From the NCBI GenBank assembly GCA_900316385.1, contig ONCP01000002.1, positions 62,001 to 126,000 on the forward strand: a DNA stretch of 64,000 bases. Reading direction: 5' to 3'. The notes beneath the pieces are model-generated. The model had not been told where the DNA came from. It saw only the letters and a program-made list of their open reading frames with translations, and made no database searches. Below are positions 8,659 to 17,120 of this stretch, in pieces. The stretch's first letter is position 1. Each line of letters begins with the position of its first letter. Both the position numbers and the translations under genes were made by a program. This stretch comes from an uncultured Eubacteriales bacterium. GTDB taxonomy: Bacteria; Bacillota; Clostridia; Oscillospirales; Acutalibacteraceae.

Positions 8659-9156
8659 TCATTCAAGAAGCTCGCGCATTTTTGAGAGGCTCCGCGAAAG
8701 CTTTGAACGGACGGTGTTCGGCTTGGAGCCGATGAGCCTTGCAATTTCCTTGCTCGTGTAACCGGCGACCGCCGAGAGCAGAACTATGTCGCGTTCCTTT
8801 CCCGTGAGCGCGGAGAGCGCCTGAGACAGCTCGAGATTGTAAAAATCCTCTGTGTATGACAGGTTTTCGGGGATCTCCGTCTGAGCTCTGCGGGTCGCCT
8901 GCTCCGAGATTTTGCGCGAACAGCACCGATAGAGTATTTTGAAGATCCATCCCGAAAAAGCCTGAGCGTTTTTCAGGCTTGTTATGTATCTGTACGCTTC
9001 AAGCACGCAGTCCGAGACCGCGTCCGTCGCGTCCTGCTCGTTTTGGAGCTTAAAGAACGCGTAGCGGTACAGCTTGTCCTTATAAATCGTGTAAAGCTCG
9101 GCAAAGGCCTGTTTATCGCCGCTCTTTGCCTGCTCAGCCAAAATTTTCTCGTCCAT
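8659..9156 (-). CDS. ECF-type RNA polymerase sigma factor
   Basis: 165 residues. Region 2 is seen at about residues 10-75 (AFAELYTIYKDKLYRYAF) and region 4 helix-turn-helix at about 115-165 (YTSKEIARLIG, then KPNTVRSKLSRSL). No region 3, as usual for ECF sigma factors. The start at 9156 (MDEKILAEQ) has GGAGGT 4 bases upstream; codons further upstream in frame lack one. The beta-propeller membrane protein follows 163 bases downstream on the same strand and is the likely regulatory partner. The target regulon is unknown. Confidence 0.88.
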   Translation of the reverse strand: MDEKILAEQAKSGDKQAFAELYTIYKDKLYRYAFFKLQNEQDATDAVSDCVLEAYRYITSLKNAQAFSGWIFKILYRCCSRKISEQATRRAQTEIPENLSYTEDFYNLELSQALSALTGKERDIVLLSAVAGYTSKEIARLIGSKPNTVRSKLSRSLSKMRELLE

Positions 9157-9187
9157 AATGACCTCCAACGACGTCGTCTGTATATTA

Positions 9188-9216
9188 AGTGTAATAAATA
9201 ACCAAAAGTGTTGCAA
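9188..9216 (-). promoter_or_regulatory. Candidate promoter of the sigma-factor gene
   Basis: Minus strand TTGCAA (9216-9211), 17-base spacer, TACACT (9193-9188). The -35 is good and the -10 only fair; it may instead be read by the ECF factor itself. Confidence 0.4.
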
Positions 9217-9246
9217 GGTTTTTATAAAAATTTTTTAATAATTGAA

Positions 9247-9275
9247 TTGCAAGCCACAATAAAATATGGTATATT
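9247..9275 (+). promoter_or_regulatory. asnB promoter
   Basis: TTGCAA (9247-9252), 17-base spacer, TATATT (9270-9275), 40 bases before the asnB start. Confidence 0.65.
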
Positions 9276-9315
9276 TATCTGTGTATTTATCCTTTTTGGA
9301 AGGGAGTAATGAAAT

Positions 9316-11655
9316 ATGTGCGGCATTTGCGGCTTCACGGGCGAGGTTGTCGACCGTGATAAAGTTATTAATAGAATGACCGAGGTGATCACTCACCGCG
9401 GTCCCGATTCCGACGGAATCTTTCAGGATGATTATATCAGCATGGGCTTCAGGCGACTGAGCATTATTGACCTTGACGACGGTCATCAGCCCATTTACAA
9501 CGAGGACAAGACCCTTGTCCTGACCTTTAACGGCGAGATCTACAACTATAAGCAGCTCAGAAAAGAGCTTGTCGCCGCGGGTCACAAGTTCTACACCGAC
9601 ACCGACAGCGAGGTGCTTGTCCACGGCTACGAGGAATGGCGCGAGGATATGCTTCTCAAGCTCAGAGGAATGTTCGGGTTCGCTATCTACAACACCAAGG
9701 ACAAGAGCGTTTTTATCGCGCGCGATTTCTTCGGCATCAAGCCGATGCATTACGCGGTCGTCGGCAAGGATCTGATTTACGGTTCCGAGATCAAGAGCAT
9801 TCTCGAGCACCCCAAGTATGAAAAGAAATTCAACACCCGCGCGCTTGACACCTATCTTTCGTTCCAGTACGCGGTTCCGCCCGAGACCTTTTTTGAGGGC
9901 ATCTACTGTCTGCTCCCGGGTCATTATATGACCTACAAGAACGGTGTGCTTGAGACCGTTCGTTACTGGGAGGCAAAATTCAAGCCCGACGACACCATGA
10001 CCGAGGAGGAGGCCGTTGACAAAATCGAGGCAGTTTTTGAGAACTCCGTCAACGCCCACAAGATCGCCGATGTTGAGGTCGGCTGTTTCCTCTCCAGCGG
10101 CGTCGATTCCAGCTATGTTTCGACATATTTCGCCGATCAAAAGACCTTTACCGTAGGTTTTGACTTCGGCGAGAAATACAACGAGATTTCGTGGGCGAAG
10201 AACCTCTCGAAGCAGATCGGGGTCGAGCATCACACCCATCTCATCTCCTCTGCGGAGTTTTGGGACGCCGTCCCCACGGTTCAGTATTATATGGATCAGC
10301 CTCTCGCCGACCCGAGCTGTATCGCGCTTTACTTTGTGTCAAGGCTCGCGAGCGAGTATGTCAAGGTAGTGCTTTCGGGCGAGGGAGCGGACGAGCTGTT
10401 CGGCGGCTACACCTGCTACAATGATCCCAGAGTTTTCAAGGTCTATCAAAAGCTCGTGCCCTACTGCATCAGACGCGCTCTGTGCAGGCTCGCCAAGAAG
10501 CTGCCCGACATCAAGGGCCGCGACTACATTATCCGCGCCACCCATCCGCTTGAGACCCGTTATATCGGTAACGCCTATATGTACGATTACGAGCAGAAGA
10601 AGGCGATACTCAGCGACCCGTCGATCGCGACGCGCCCCGAGCGCCTGACACGCCGTTTCTATTACAGACACCGCCGTCACGACGACGTTACAAAAATGCA
10701 GACGCTCGACATCAACCTTTGGATGGTCGGAGACATTCTTCTTAAGGCGGACAGAATGTCTATGGCGAACTCTCTTGAGCTCAGAGTTCCTTTTCTTGAC
10801 AAGGAGGTCTGGAACGTTGCCAGATCGCTCCCCTCAAAGCTCAGGGTCAACAAGCACAACACCAAGTACGCCATGAGAAAGGCGGCTCAGCGTCATCTTC
10901 CGATCGAGACCGCCGAAAAGGAGAAGCTCGGCTTCCCCGTACCGACCAGAGTATGGCTTCGCAACGAGAAGTATTACAATATAGTCAAGAAGGCGTTCGA
11001 GAGCGAGACCGCCAGAAAGTTCTTCAATCCCGAAATGCTCATAGCATGGCTTGACGAGCATTACAGCGGCAAGGAGGACAACAGCCGCAAGGTCTGGACG
11101 ATCTACGTTTTCATAATTTGGTATAATATTTACTTCAACGATAAGGAGCCCGAGGTCAAAAAGCCCCAAAACCACTTGGTTGAGCTCAAAGCGAAGGCAG
11201 AGGCCAAGCGCAAGCTCAAAAAGCAGAAGGAAGCGATCGCCAAGGTTCAGGCGGAGCTCGCCGCCAAGGAGGGGATCACCGACGACGGCTATTCCAAGGG
11301 CGCCATCGACAATGTCGACGAGGTGTTCGAGGACGAGTTTGAGGGCGCCTACGAGGGCGAGGAGGCTCTCGCGTCCAAGCTTCGCAATCTGACCGACAGG
11401 ATCGTCGGAGAAGCTCAGGAGGAAAACCTCACTCCTCTCCAGCAGGCCGAGCAGTACGCTATGGAAATGGAGATTCCCGAGGAGGATGACGACGAGCATA
11501 TCATCGAGGAAGAGACGGAGCCCGTCGCCGAAGAGCCCGTTGAGGAGTATATCGATATCACAAAGCAGTCGGAGATCACCGACAACGAGGGGATCATCCG
11601 CGACGACGTTATAGACAGTATCCTCAACGACGTCGAAACACTCAGCGAAACTTAA
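9316..11655 (+). CDS. asnB: Asparagine synthetase (glutamine-hydrolysing) with C-terminal tail
   Basis: 779 residues. It makes asparagine from aspartate, ATP and glutamine. Cys2 after the initiator Met (MCGICGF) is the class II glutaminase nucleophile; the N-terminal domain runs to about 200 and contains THRGPDSDG. The synthetase domain carries the ATP-pyrophosphatase loop (SSGVDSS near residue 259) and GEGADELFGGY. Catalytic domains end near residue 610, the usual length of the family. The remaining 165 residues are a basic coiled coil (KAEAKRKLKKQK) followed by a very acidic, low-complexity region that I do not know from AsnB. A ribosome site (GGAAGGGAG) lies 9 bases upstream. Divergent from the sigma factor. 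Confidence 0.93.
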   Translation: MCGICGFTGEVVDRDKVINRMTEVITHRGPDSDGIFQDDYISMGFRRLSIIDLDDGHQPIYNEDKTLVLTFNGEIYNYKQLRKELVAAGHKFYTDTDSEVLVHGYEEWREDMLLKLRGMFGFAIYNTKDKSVFIARDFFGIKPMHYAVVGKDLIYGSEIKSILEHPKYEKKFNTRALDTYLSFQYAVPPETFFEGIYCLLPGHYMTYKNGVLETVRYWEAKFKPDDTMTEEEAVDKIEAVFENSVNAHKIADVEVGCFLSSGVDSSYVSTYFADQKTFTVGFDFGEKYNEISWAKNLSKQIGVEHHTHLISSAEFWDAVPTVQYYMDQPLADPSCIALYFVSRLASEYVKVVLSGEGADELFGGYTCYNDPRVFKVYQKLVPYCIRRALCRLAKKLPDIKGRDYIIRATHPLETRYIGNAYMYDYEQKKAILSDPSIATRPERLTRRFYYRHRRHDDVTKMQTLDINLWMVGDILLKADRMSMANSLELRVPFLDKEVWNVARSLPSKLRVNKHNTKYAMRKAAQRHLPIETAEKEKLGFPVPTRVWLRNEKYYNIVKKAFESETARKFFNPEMLIAWLDEHYSGKEDNSRKVWTIYVFIIWYNIYFNDKEPEVKKPQNHLVELKAKAEAKRKLKKQKEAIAKVQAELAAKEGITDDGYSKGAIDNVDEVFEDEFEGAYEGEEALASKLRNLTDRIVGEAQEENLTPLQQAEQYAMEMEIPEEDDDEHIIEEETEPVAEEPVEEYIDITKQSEITDNEGIIRDDVIDSILNDVETLSET

Positions 11656-11661
11656 AACCGA

Positions 11662-11690
11662 AGCCGCCGCTTAACGCGACGGCTCGATTT
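11662..11690. terminator. Bidirectional terminator between asnB and M14 peptidase
   Basis: Stem AGCCGCCGC / GCGACGGCT (one mismatch) followed by CGATTTTT on the plus strand; lies between convergent genes. Confidence 0.75.
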
Positions 11691-11691
11691 T

Positions 11692-12585
11692 TCAATCAGT
11701 GACGGCGCAGACAAACAGCGCTTTCCTGATCCTTTTGTATTCAGGCTCGAGATCCGAAACAGGGAGCGGATTTTTCCCCAAGCCTGTCTCGACGGTTATC
11801 GCGGGCGTTTTAAGATAACCGATCAGCCAGTCCTTGAAGCCTCCGCCGACGGCGAGCCCTTCGGGAGCGCCGAGCTTGTAGCCCGAAAGTGTCGCGAAGC
11901 TCTGAGCGAGCGAAAACGATTTTTCGGGTGTGTTTTTGAAGGCGCAGTAAAGCTCGCGTCCCTGACTGTGAAAAGCCAGCGCCGATCTGAAGCGCGCTTT
12001 AAGGCAGAGATTCCTCAGCGCGATCGTTTCGGGCTCCGAAAAAGGCTTTTTTCCGCCGTAGCGAGTAGGAGAGGGCGAGGTTATCCCCGCTTCCAGCTCG
12101 CGGCGCCTGAGCTCGGCCCACCCCGCGTTGAAGTTGTGGTTAAGGTCAACTCCGCGGGCGTTCGCCTGCCAGTTTTCGCTTTTGTCCCAAATTCTGTCGA
12201 TCAGGCTTTTGTACCTCGGACAGCTTTCGCTGCCGTTGAGCTGTATTTCGACCCCGTCGGGATTTACGCAGGGGATTATCACAAGTCCGCTTTTTTGGAG
12301 AGCCGAGTAAACGTTGACGCCGTCAACGGAGCTTTTGTCACGGAAGGCGACGCAAATATCCTCGGCGAATTTCAGCATAAACAGCGTGTTGAGCCATTCC
12401 GAGCCGTGGAACGTCGCGGCGTAAAGCGACGGTCGGGCTCTGCTTCCGATCGCAAGAGCGAAGATCGGACGGCCGCAAAGGCTTTTCCCGATAACGCTTT
12501 TTCTCAGAAAACCGAATTTTTCACATAGATTCTCGATCGCGGCCGACAGGAGATAAAAATCGGGCGCGGCATTATAAGTATTCAC
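11692..12585 (-). CDS. M14-family zinc carboxypeptidase, cytoplasmic
   Basis: 297 residues. Zinc ligands His60 and Glu63 (HGSEW) and His206 (FHSQGRELY), and the catalytic Glu266 (VETGLG), are in place. There is no signal peptide or cell-wall domain, so it is probably intracellular or released without a leader. The closest functional types are gamma-D-glutamyl-diamino acid peptidases that trim peptidoglycan peptides, but specificity cannot be read from the sequence. I chose the GTG at 12585 because GAGGTGG lies 5 bases before it; another GTG is 9 bases further upstream. The start is only 23 bases from the divergent Nudix gene, so the two promoters must lie inside each other's coding region. 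Confidence 0.85.
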   Translation of the reverse strand: MNTYNAAPDFYLLSAAIENLCEKFGFLRKSVIGKSLCGRPIFALAIGSRARPSLYAATFHGSEWLNTLFMLKFAEDICVAFRDKSSVDGVNVYSALQKSGLVIIPCVNPDGVEIQLNGSESCPRYKSLIDRIWDKSENWQANARGVDLNHNFNAGWAELRRRELEAGITSPSPTRYGGKKPFSEPETIALRNLCLKARFRSALAFHSQGRELYCAFKNTPEKSFSLAQSFATLSGYKLGAPEGLAVGGGFKDWLIGYLKTPAITVETGLGKNPLPVSDLEPEYKRIRKALFVCAVTD

Positions 12586-12608
12586 AAAAACCACCTCGGA
12601 GGAACATT

Positions 12609-13157
12609 ATGGATAATTTAAGCGAAAAAACCCTGACCAGCAAGCTCATCTACGACGGACGCGTCATAAAGTATTTTCTGGACACTGTCGAGCTTCCCGA
12701 CGGAAAGACTGCGGAACGCGAAATAGTGCGTCATCCGGGCGGAGTGTGCATCGCCGCGCTCGACAGCGACAACTGTCTTTACTTTGTACGTCAGTTCCGC
12801 TATCCTTATATGGAGATCACGCTTGAGCTGCCGGCAGGTAAGCTTGAGAAGGGCTCGACCCCTCTCGAAAACGGAAAGCGCGAGCTCAGGGAGGAAACGG
12901 GCTGCGAGGGCTATTCGTTCATATCGCTCGGTCAGCTTTATCCGAGCACGGGCTATACCGACGAGATCATCCACCTCTACGCGTGCAGGGTTAAGAGCGT
13001 CGGCGAGCAGTCTCCCGATGAGGACGAGTTTTTGAACTGCGTCAGGATACCGCTTGCGGAGGCGGTCGGAATGGTGCTCAACAACCGTATTCCCGACGCA
13101 AAGACCCAAACTGCCGTGCTCAAGCTTGACGCGCTTCTGAGGTCAGGAAAAATATAG
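12609..13157 (+). CDS. Nudix hydrolase, ADP-ribose pyrophosphatase type
   Basis: 182 residues. The Nudix box is complete (GKLEKG ... RELREETG, about residues 80-102), preceded by the LELPAG signature of ADP-sugar pyrophosphatases. It likely splits ADP-ribose to AMP and ribose 5-phosphate in the cytoplasm. GGAGGA lies 6 bases before the ATG. It is followed 40 bases later by ribF on the same strand, a possible operon. Substrate is inferred from the family signature. Confidence 0.88.
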   Translation: MDNLSEKTLTSKLIYDGRVIKYFLDTVELPDGKTAEREIVRHPGGVCIAALDSDNCLYFVRQFRYPYMEITLELPAGKLEKGSTPLENGKRELREETGCEGYSFISLGQLYPSTGYTDEIIHLYACRVKSVGEQSPDEDEFLNCVRIPLAEAVGMVLNNRIPDAKTQTAVLKLDALLRSGKI

Positions 13158-13197
13158 CTTAATCATCATTAAATATTATTAAAGGAGGTTTTCGTAT

Positions 13198-14139
13198 ATG
13201 CGTATCTACCGAACGCTTACGCCCTGCGGCGAGCCGACAGCGGTCGCGCTCGGCTATTTTGACGGTATACATCTCGGTCACAGAGCGGTGATCGGCGCGG
13301 CTGCCCAATGCCGTTCACAGGGGCTTGCCCCGGCGGTCTTTACCTTCGCGAAAACCCCAAAGCGCGGCACGGAGAGCGAGCAGCTTCTCTGCTTTGAGCG
13401 CAAGGTCGAGCTTCTGGAGGAGATCGGGATAGAGATCCTCTACATAATAGACTTTGAGACCGTTAGGGAAAAAACTCCCGAGCAGTTCGTCGCGGAGGTT
13501 CTTAAGGGCGTTTTTAACGCGAAAAGAGTATTCTGCGGCTATAACTATCACTTTGGAAAAAACGGCTCGGCAACGGGCGCGGAGCTCAAGACTCTCTGCG
13601 AAAAATACGGAATAACAGCGCAGTTCAAAAGCCCCGTTATGATCGACGGCGAGCCTGTTTCGTCCACAAAAATCAGAGCTGCAATAAAGGACGGCGACAT
13701 AAAGACCGCCGACAAAATGCTCGGCCGCGATTTCGCCGTCATAAGCCGCTCAATCGAGGGCAGTCATATCGGCTCGTCGATCGGCACCCCGACGATCAAT
13801 CAGCGCTTCAGGAGCGATTCCGTTCTTCCCAAATTCGGCGTTTACGCCTCCGAGGTCATCCTTGACGGGGAAAAGCACATCGGCGTTACCAACATAGGAG
13901 TTAAGCCCACCGTCAGCGACGCGAACACCCCGAATTGCGAAACGTGGATGCCGCTTTACGGCGGAGGAGAGCTTTACGGCAAGAGGATAGAGGTCAGGCT
14001 CAAGGAATTTATCCGCCCCGAGAAACGCTTTGACAGCCTTGACGAGCTGAAAAAAGCGATCAAAGCCGACGGTGAAAAGGCTGTAAATATTTTGTCGGAA
14101 AAACACAGAAAAAATCGAATTCCCAACACAAACGCATAG
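13198..14139 (+). CDS. ribF: Bifunctional riboflavin kinase / FAD synthetase
   Basis: 313 residues, standard length. The N-terminal nucleotidyltransferase domain has the phosphate-binding motif GYFDGIHLGH (about 19-28) and converts FMN to FAD; the C-terminal flavokinase domain (from about 185) has GTPTIN and NIGVKPTV and phosphorylates riboflavin. AAAGGAGG sits 9 bases upstream of the ATG. It supplies FMN/FAD needed by the Rnf flavoproteins and nitroreductases in this window. No FMN riboswitch is visible in the short leader. Confidence 0.95.
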   Translation: MRIYRTLTPCGEPTAVALGYFDGIHLGHRAVIGAAAQCRSQGLAPAVFTFAKTPKRGTESEQLLCFERKVELLEEIGIEILYIIDFETVREKTPEQFVAEVLKGVFNAKRVFCGYNYHFGKNGSATGAELKTLCEKYGITAQFKSPVMIDGEPVSSTKIRAAIKDGDIKTADKMLGRDFAVISRSIEGSHIGSSIGTPTINQRFRSDSVLPKFGVYASEVILDGEKHIGVTNIGVKPTVSDANTPNCETWMPLYGGGELYGKRIEVRLKEFIRPEKRFDSLDELKKAIKADGEKAVNILSEKHRKNRIPNTNA

Positions 14140-14206
14140 GCTTTGCTTATTGAATTATGACGATTCTCGTGGTATAATAATATGAGTTGCATTTAGGGAG
14201 GTTGCC

Positions 14207-17116
14207 ATGAAGCTTGGTCTTGATATCGGTTCCACAACTATCAAGTGCGTGGTTCTGGACGACGGTAACAATTTGATATACAGCACCTATCAGCGCCATT
14301 ATTCTCAGATCACCGAGAAAATCGGCGAGATCCTCAAAATCGTACGCGAGGCGGTACCCGACGCCGACAAGGCGGCGGTCGCCATGAGCGGAAGCGCGGG
14401 AATGGGCGTTGCCGAGGATTGCGGGATAGACTTTGTTCAGGAAGTTTATGCGACCCGAGTCGCCGCCAACACCTTTATCCCGGGTACCGACGTCGTTATC
14501 GAGCTCGGCGGAGAGGACGCCAAAATACTCTTCCTTTCGGGCGGTCTGGAGGTTCGTATGAACGGGACCTGCGCGGGCGGAACGGGCGCGTTTATTGACC
14601 AGATGGCAACGCTTCTCAGCGTTCCTCTGGAGGAAATGGATGAGCTCGCGAAGGGCTACGAAAAGACCTACACGATCGCTTCGCGCTGCGGCGTTTTCGC
14701 GAAAACCGACATTCAGCCGCTTCTCAATCAGGGCGCGCGAAAGGCTGATATCGCCGAAAGTATTTTCAGAGCGGTAGTAAGCCAGACGGTCGCGGGTCTT
14801 GCTCAGGGCCGTGAGATCGAGGGCCGTGTGGTGTATCTCGGCGGACCTCTCACGTTTATGTCCGAGCTTCGCAGGTGCTTTGACAGCACTCTTAACACAA
14901 CGGGCATATGTCCCGAAAATTCTCTCTATTATGTTGCCTGCGGCGCGGCTCTCTGCGCCGAAAAGCCGATCGATTTTGACGAGATAATCGAAAAGGTCAA
15001 GCACTACACAGGCTCGGGCAACTTTGCGTTCAACCCGCCTCTTTTCGAGTCGGAGGACGATTATAAAAGGTTCATCGAGCGTCACAACAAGGCGTTCGTC
15101 GAGACCAAGGACTTAAAAAGCTACAAGGGCAAGGTCTACATCGGTATGGATTCGGGTTCCACGACCGTCAAGGCTGTCGTGCTTTCCGAGGACTGCGACC
15201 TGCTCTATTCCGAATATATGCCCTCAAAGGGCAATCCCGTAAGCCTCATCAAGGGCTTTCTGGAGAAGGTTTATGAGATCAACCCCGACGTCGAGGTCGC
15301 TTCCTCGGCAGTTACGGGCTACGGTGAGGATATCGTCAAGAACGCGTTCTCGGTCGATTACGGTATCGTAGAGACCGTAGCTCACTTCACCGCCGCCAAG
15401 CATTTTATGCCTGACGTTGAGTTCATCATCGATATCGGCGGTCAGGACATCAAGTGCTTCAAGATCCACAACGGAGCTATCGACAACATCTTCCTCAACG
15501 AGGCTTGCTCCTCGGGCTGCGGAAGCTTTCTCCAGACCTTCGCCAACGCCCTCGGTTATTCGATCGAGGACTTCGCCGAAAAGGGTATTTTCGCGAAGCG
15601 TCCCGTCGACCTCGGCTCGCGCTGTACCGTGTTTATGAATTCCTCGGTAAAGCAGGCTCAGAAGGACGGCGCAACGATCGAGGATATCTCAGCGGGACTG
15701 TCGCTTTCGGTCGTCAAGAACGCGCTCTATAAGGTCATCAGAGCCGCTTCTCCCGACGAGCTCGGCAGGAGGATTGTTGTTCAGGGCGGAACCTTCCTCA
15801 ACAACGCCGTTTTGCGCGCTTTTGAGCAGGAAATGGGCGTAGAGGTCGTCCGCAGCAATATAGCGGGACTGATGGGAGCCTTCGGCGCGGCGCTTTACTC
15901 AAAGGAAAAGGTCAAAGACAGGAAAAACCCGAAATCAACTATCGCGGGCAAAACCGAGCTTGAGAATTTTGTCCACGAGATCAAGGTTACGAACTGCGGC
16001 CTTTGCAACAACAACTGCCGCCTTACGGTCAACACCTTCTCGGGAGGAAGGAAATTTATCGCGGGCAACCGCTGTGAACGCCCGATCACAAAAAAAGCCC
16101 CCAAGAATAACCGAAACATCTTTGCCTACAAGCTTGAGCTGCTTTCGGGCTACAAGCCCAAGGAGGGCAAGAGAGGTACCATCGGTATTCCTATGGGACT
16201 TAATATGTATGAGCTTTTGCCGTTCTGGTGGAGATTCTTTACCGAGCTCGGCTTCAAGGTCGTGCATTCTCCGTATTCCAACCGCAAGCTTTATCAAAAG
16301 GGTCAGCAGACCATCCCCAGCGATACCGTCTGTTTCCCTGCCAAGCTCATGCACGGTCATGTTCAGTATCTTCTCGACAAGGGTATCGAAAACATCTTCT
16401 ACCCCTGTCTGTCATATAATTTTGACGAGGGGATGGGCGACAACCACTACAACTGTCCCGTTGTCGCGTATTATCCCGAGGTTATCAAGAACAATATGAA
16501 GGGTATCAGGGACATCAACTTTATTATGCCCTACCTCGGTATCCACCGTCCCAAGGATTTCCCGAAGAAAGCCTACGAGAATCTCAAAAATTATTTCAGC
16601 ACGCTTACTCTCGGCGAGGTCAAGGCAGCTGCCAAGGCCGCGTACAAGGAGTACGAGGAGTACTTTGAAAAGCTGAGAAAGCGCGGCGACGAGATAATTG
16701 CCGCCGCGGAGAACGAGGGCAGAGAGATCATCGTGCTCTCGGGTCGTCCCTATCACATCGATCCCGAGATCAACCACGGTATCGACAAGCTCATTTCGGG
16801 CTTTGACGTAAGCGTCGTCAGCGAGGACGTCGTCAGCACGAGAGTCGAGAAATTCTCCACCACGGTCCTCAACCAGTGGACATATCATTCGCGCCTCTAT
16901 GCCGCGGCTCAGTATGTCAGCACAAGAAAGGATATGCAGCTTGTACAGCTTGTTTCCTTCGGCTGCGGAGTTGACGCGATCACGACCGACGAGGTCAGAG
17001 AGATCCTCGAGCGGAACAACAAGATTTATACTCAGATCAAAATAGACGAAATTACAAACCTCGGCGCGGTGAAGATCCGTATCCGAAGTCTGTTATCCGC
17101 GATAGGAAGGGAGTGA
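14207..17116 (+). CDS. 2-hydroxyacyl-CoA dehydratase activase, tandem BadF/HgdC type
   Basis: 969 residues. Two ASKHA ATPase domains (about 1-265 and 305-575) resemble HgdC/BadF, which injects an electron into 2-hydroxyacyl-CoA dehydratases at the cost of ATP. Each begins with a phosphate loop (DIGSTTIK; DSGSTTVK). The cysteines that hold the [4Fe-4S] cluster in HgdC have counterparts in both copies: C122 and C161; C434 and C473. A cysteine-rich stretch (CGLCNNNC) near residue 600 opens a DUF2229-like C-terminal region. The downstream gene completes the domain order found in one long polypeptide in other Clostridia. The physiological dehydratase is not in the window. Confidence 0.88.
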   Translation: MKLGLDIGSTTIKCVVLDDGNNLIYSTYQRHYSQITEKIGEILKIVREAVPDADKAAVAMSGSAGMGVAEDCGIDFVQEVYATRVAANTFIPGTDVVIELGGEDAKILFLSGGLEVRMNGTCAGGTGAFIDQMATLLSVPLEEMDELAKGYEKTYTIASRCGVFAKTDIQPLLNQGARKADIAESIFRAVVSQTVAGLAQGREIEGRVVYLGGPLTFMSELRRCFDSTLNTTGICPENSLYYVACGAALCAEKPIDFDEIIEKVKHYTGSGNFAFNPPLFESEDDYKRFIERHNKAFVETKDLKSYKGKVYIGMDSGSTTVKAVVLSEDCDLLYSEYMPSKGNPVSLIKGFLEKVYEINPDVEVASSAVTGYGEDIVKNAFSVDYGIVETVAHFTAAKHFMPDVEFIIDIGGQDIKCFKIHNGAIDNIFLNEACSSGCGSFLQTFANALGYSIEDFAEKGIFAKRPVDLGSRCTVFMNSSVKQAQKDGATIEDISAGLSLSVVKNALYKVIRAASPDELGRRIVVQGGTFLNNAVLRAFEQEMGVEVVRSNIAGLMGAFGAALYSKEKVKDRKNPKSTIAGKTELENFVHEIKVTNCGLCNNNCRLTVNTFSGGRKFIAGNRCERPITKKAPKNNRNIFAYKLELLSGYKPKEGKRGTIGIPMGLNMYELLPFWWRFFTELGFKVVHSPYSNRKLYQKGQQTIPSDTVCFPAKLMHGHVQYLLDKGIENIFYPCLSYNFDEGMGDNHYNCPVVAYYPEVIKNNMKGIRDINFIMPYLGIHRPKDFPKKAYENLKNYFSTLTLGEVKAAAKAAYKEYEEYFEKLRKRGDEIIAAAENEGREIIVLSGRPYHIDPEINHGIDKLISGFDVSVVSEDVVSTRVEKFSTTVLNQWTYHSRLYAAAQYVSTRKDMQLVQLVSFGCGVDAITTDEVREILERNNKIYTQIKIDEITNLGAVKIRIRSLLSAIGRE

Positions 17117-17120
17117 TAGC

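Noticed and set aside
8496..8744. Upstream extension of the beta-propeller frame
   Set aside because: Overlaps the sigma-factor gene and lacks a start signal; the ATG at 8495 gives the expected short N-terminal tail.
9157..9315. T-box or amino-acid riboswitch before asnB
   Set aside because: The leader after the promoter is only about 35 bases and has no stem structure.
9235..10239. 334-codon minus frame opposite asnB
   Set aside because: Antisense to the AsnB glutaminase domain and crosses the asnB promoter; no protein-like features.
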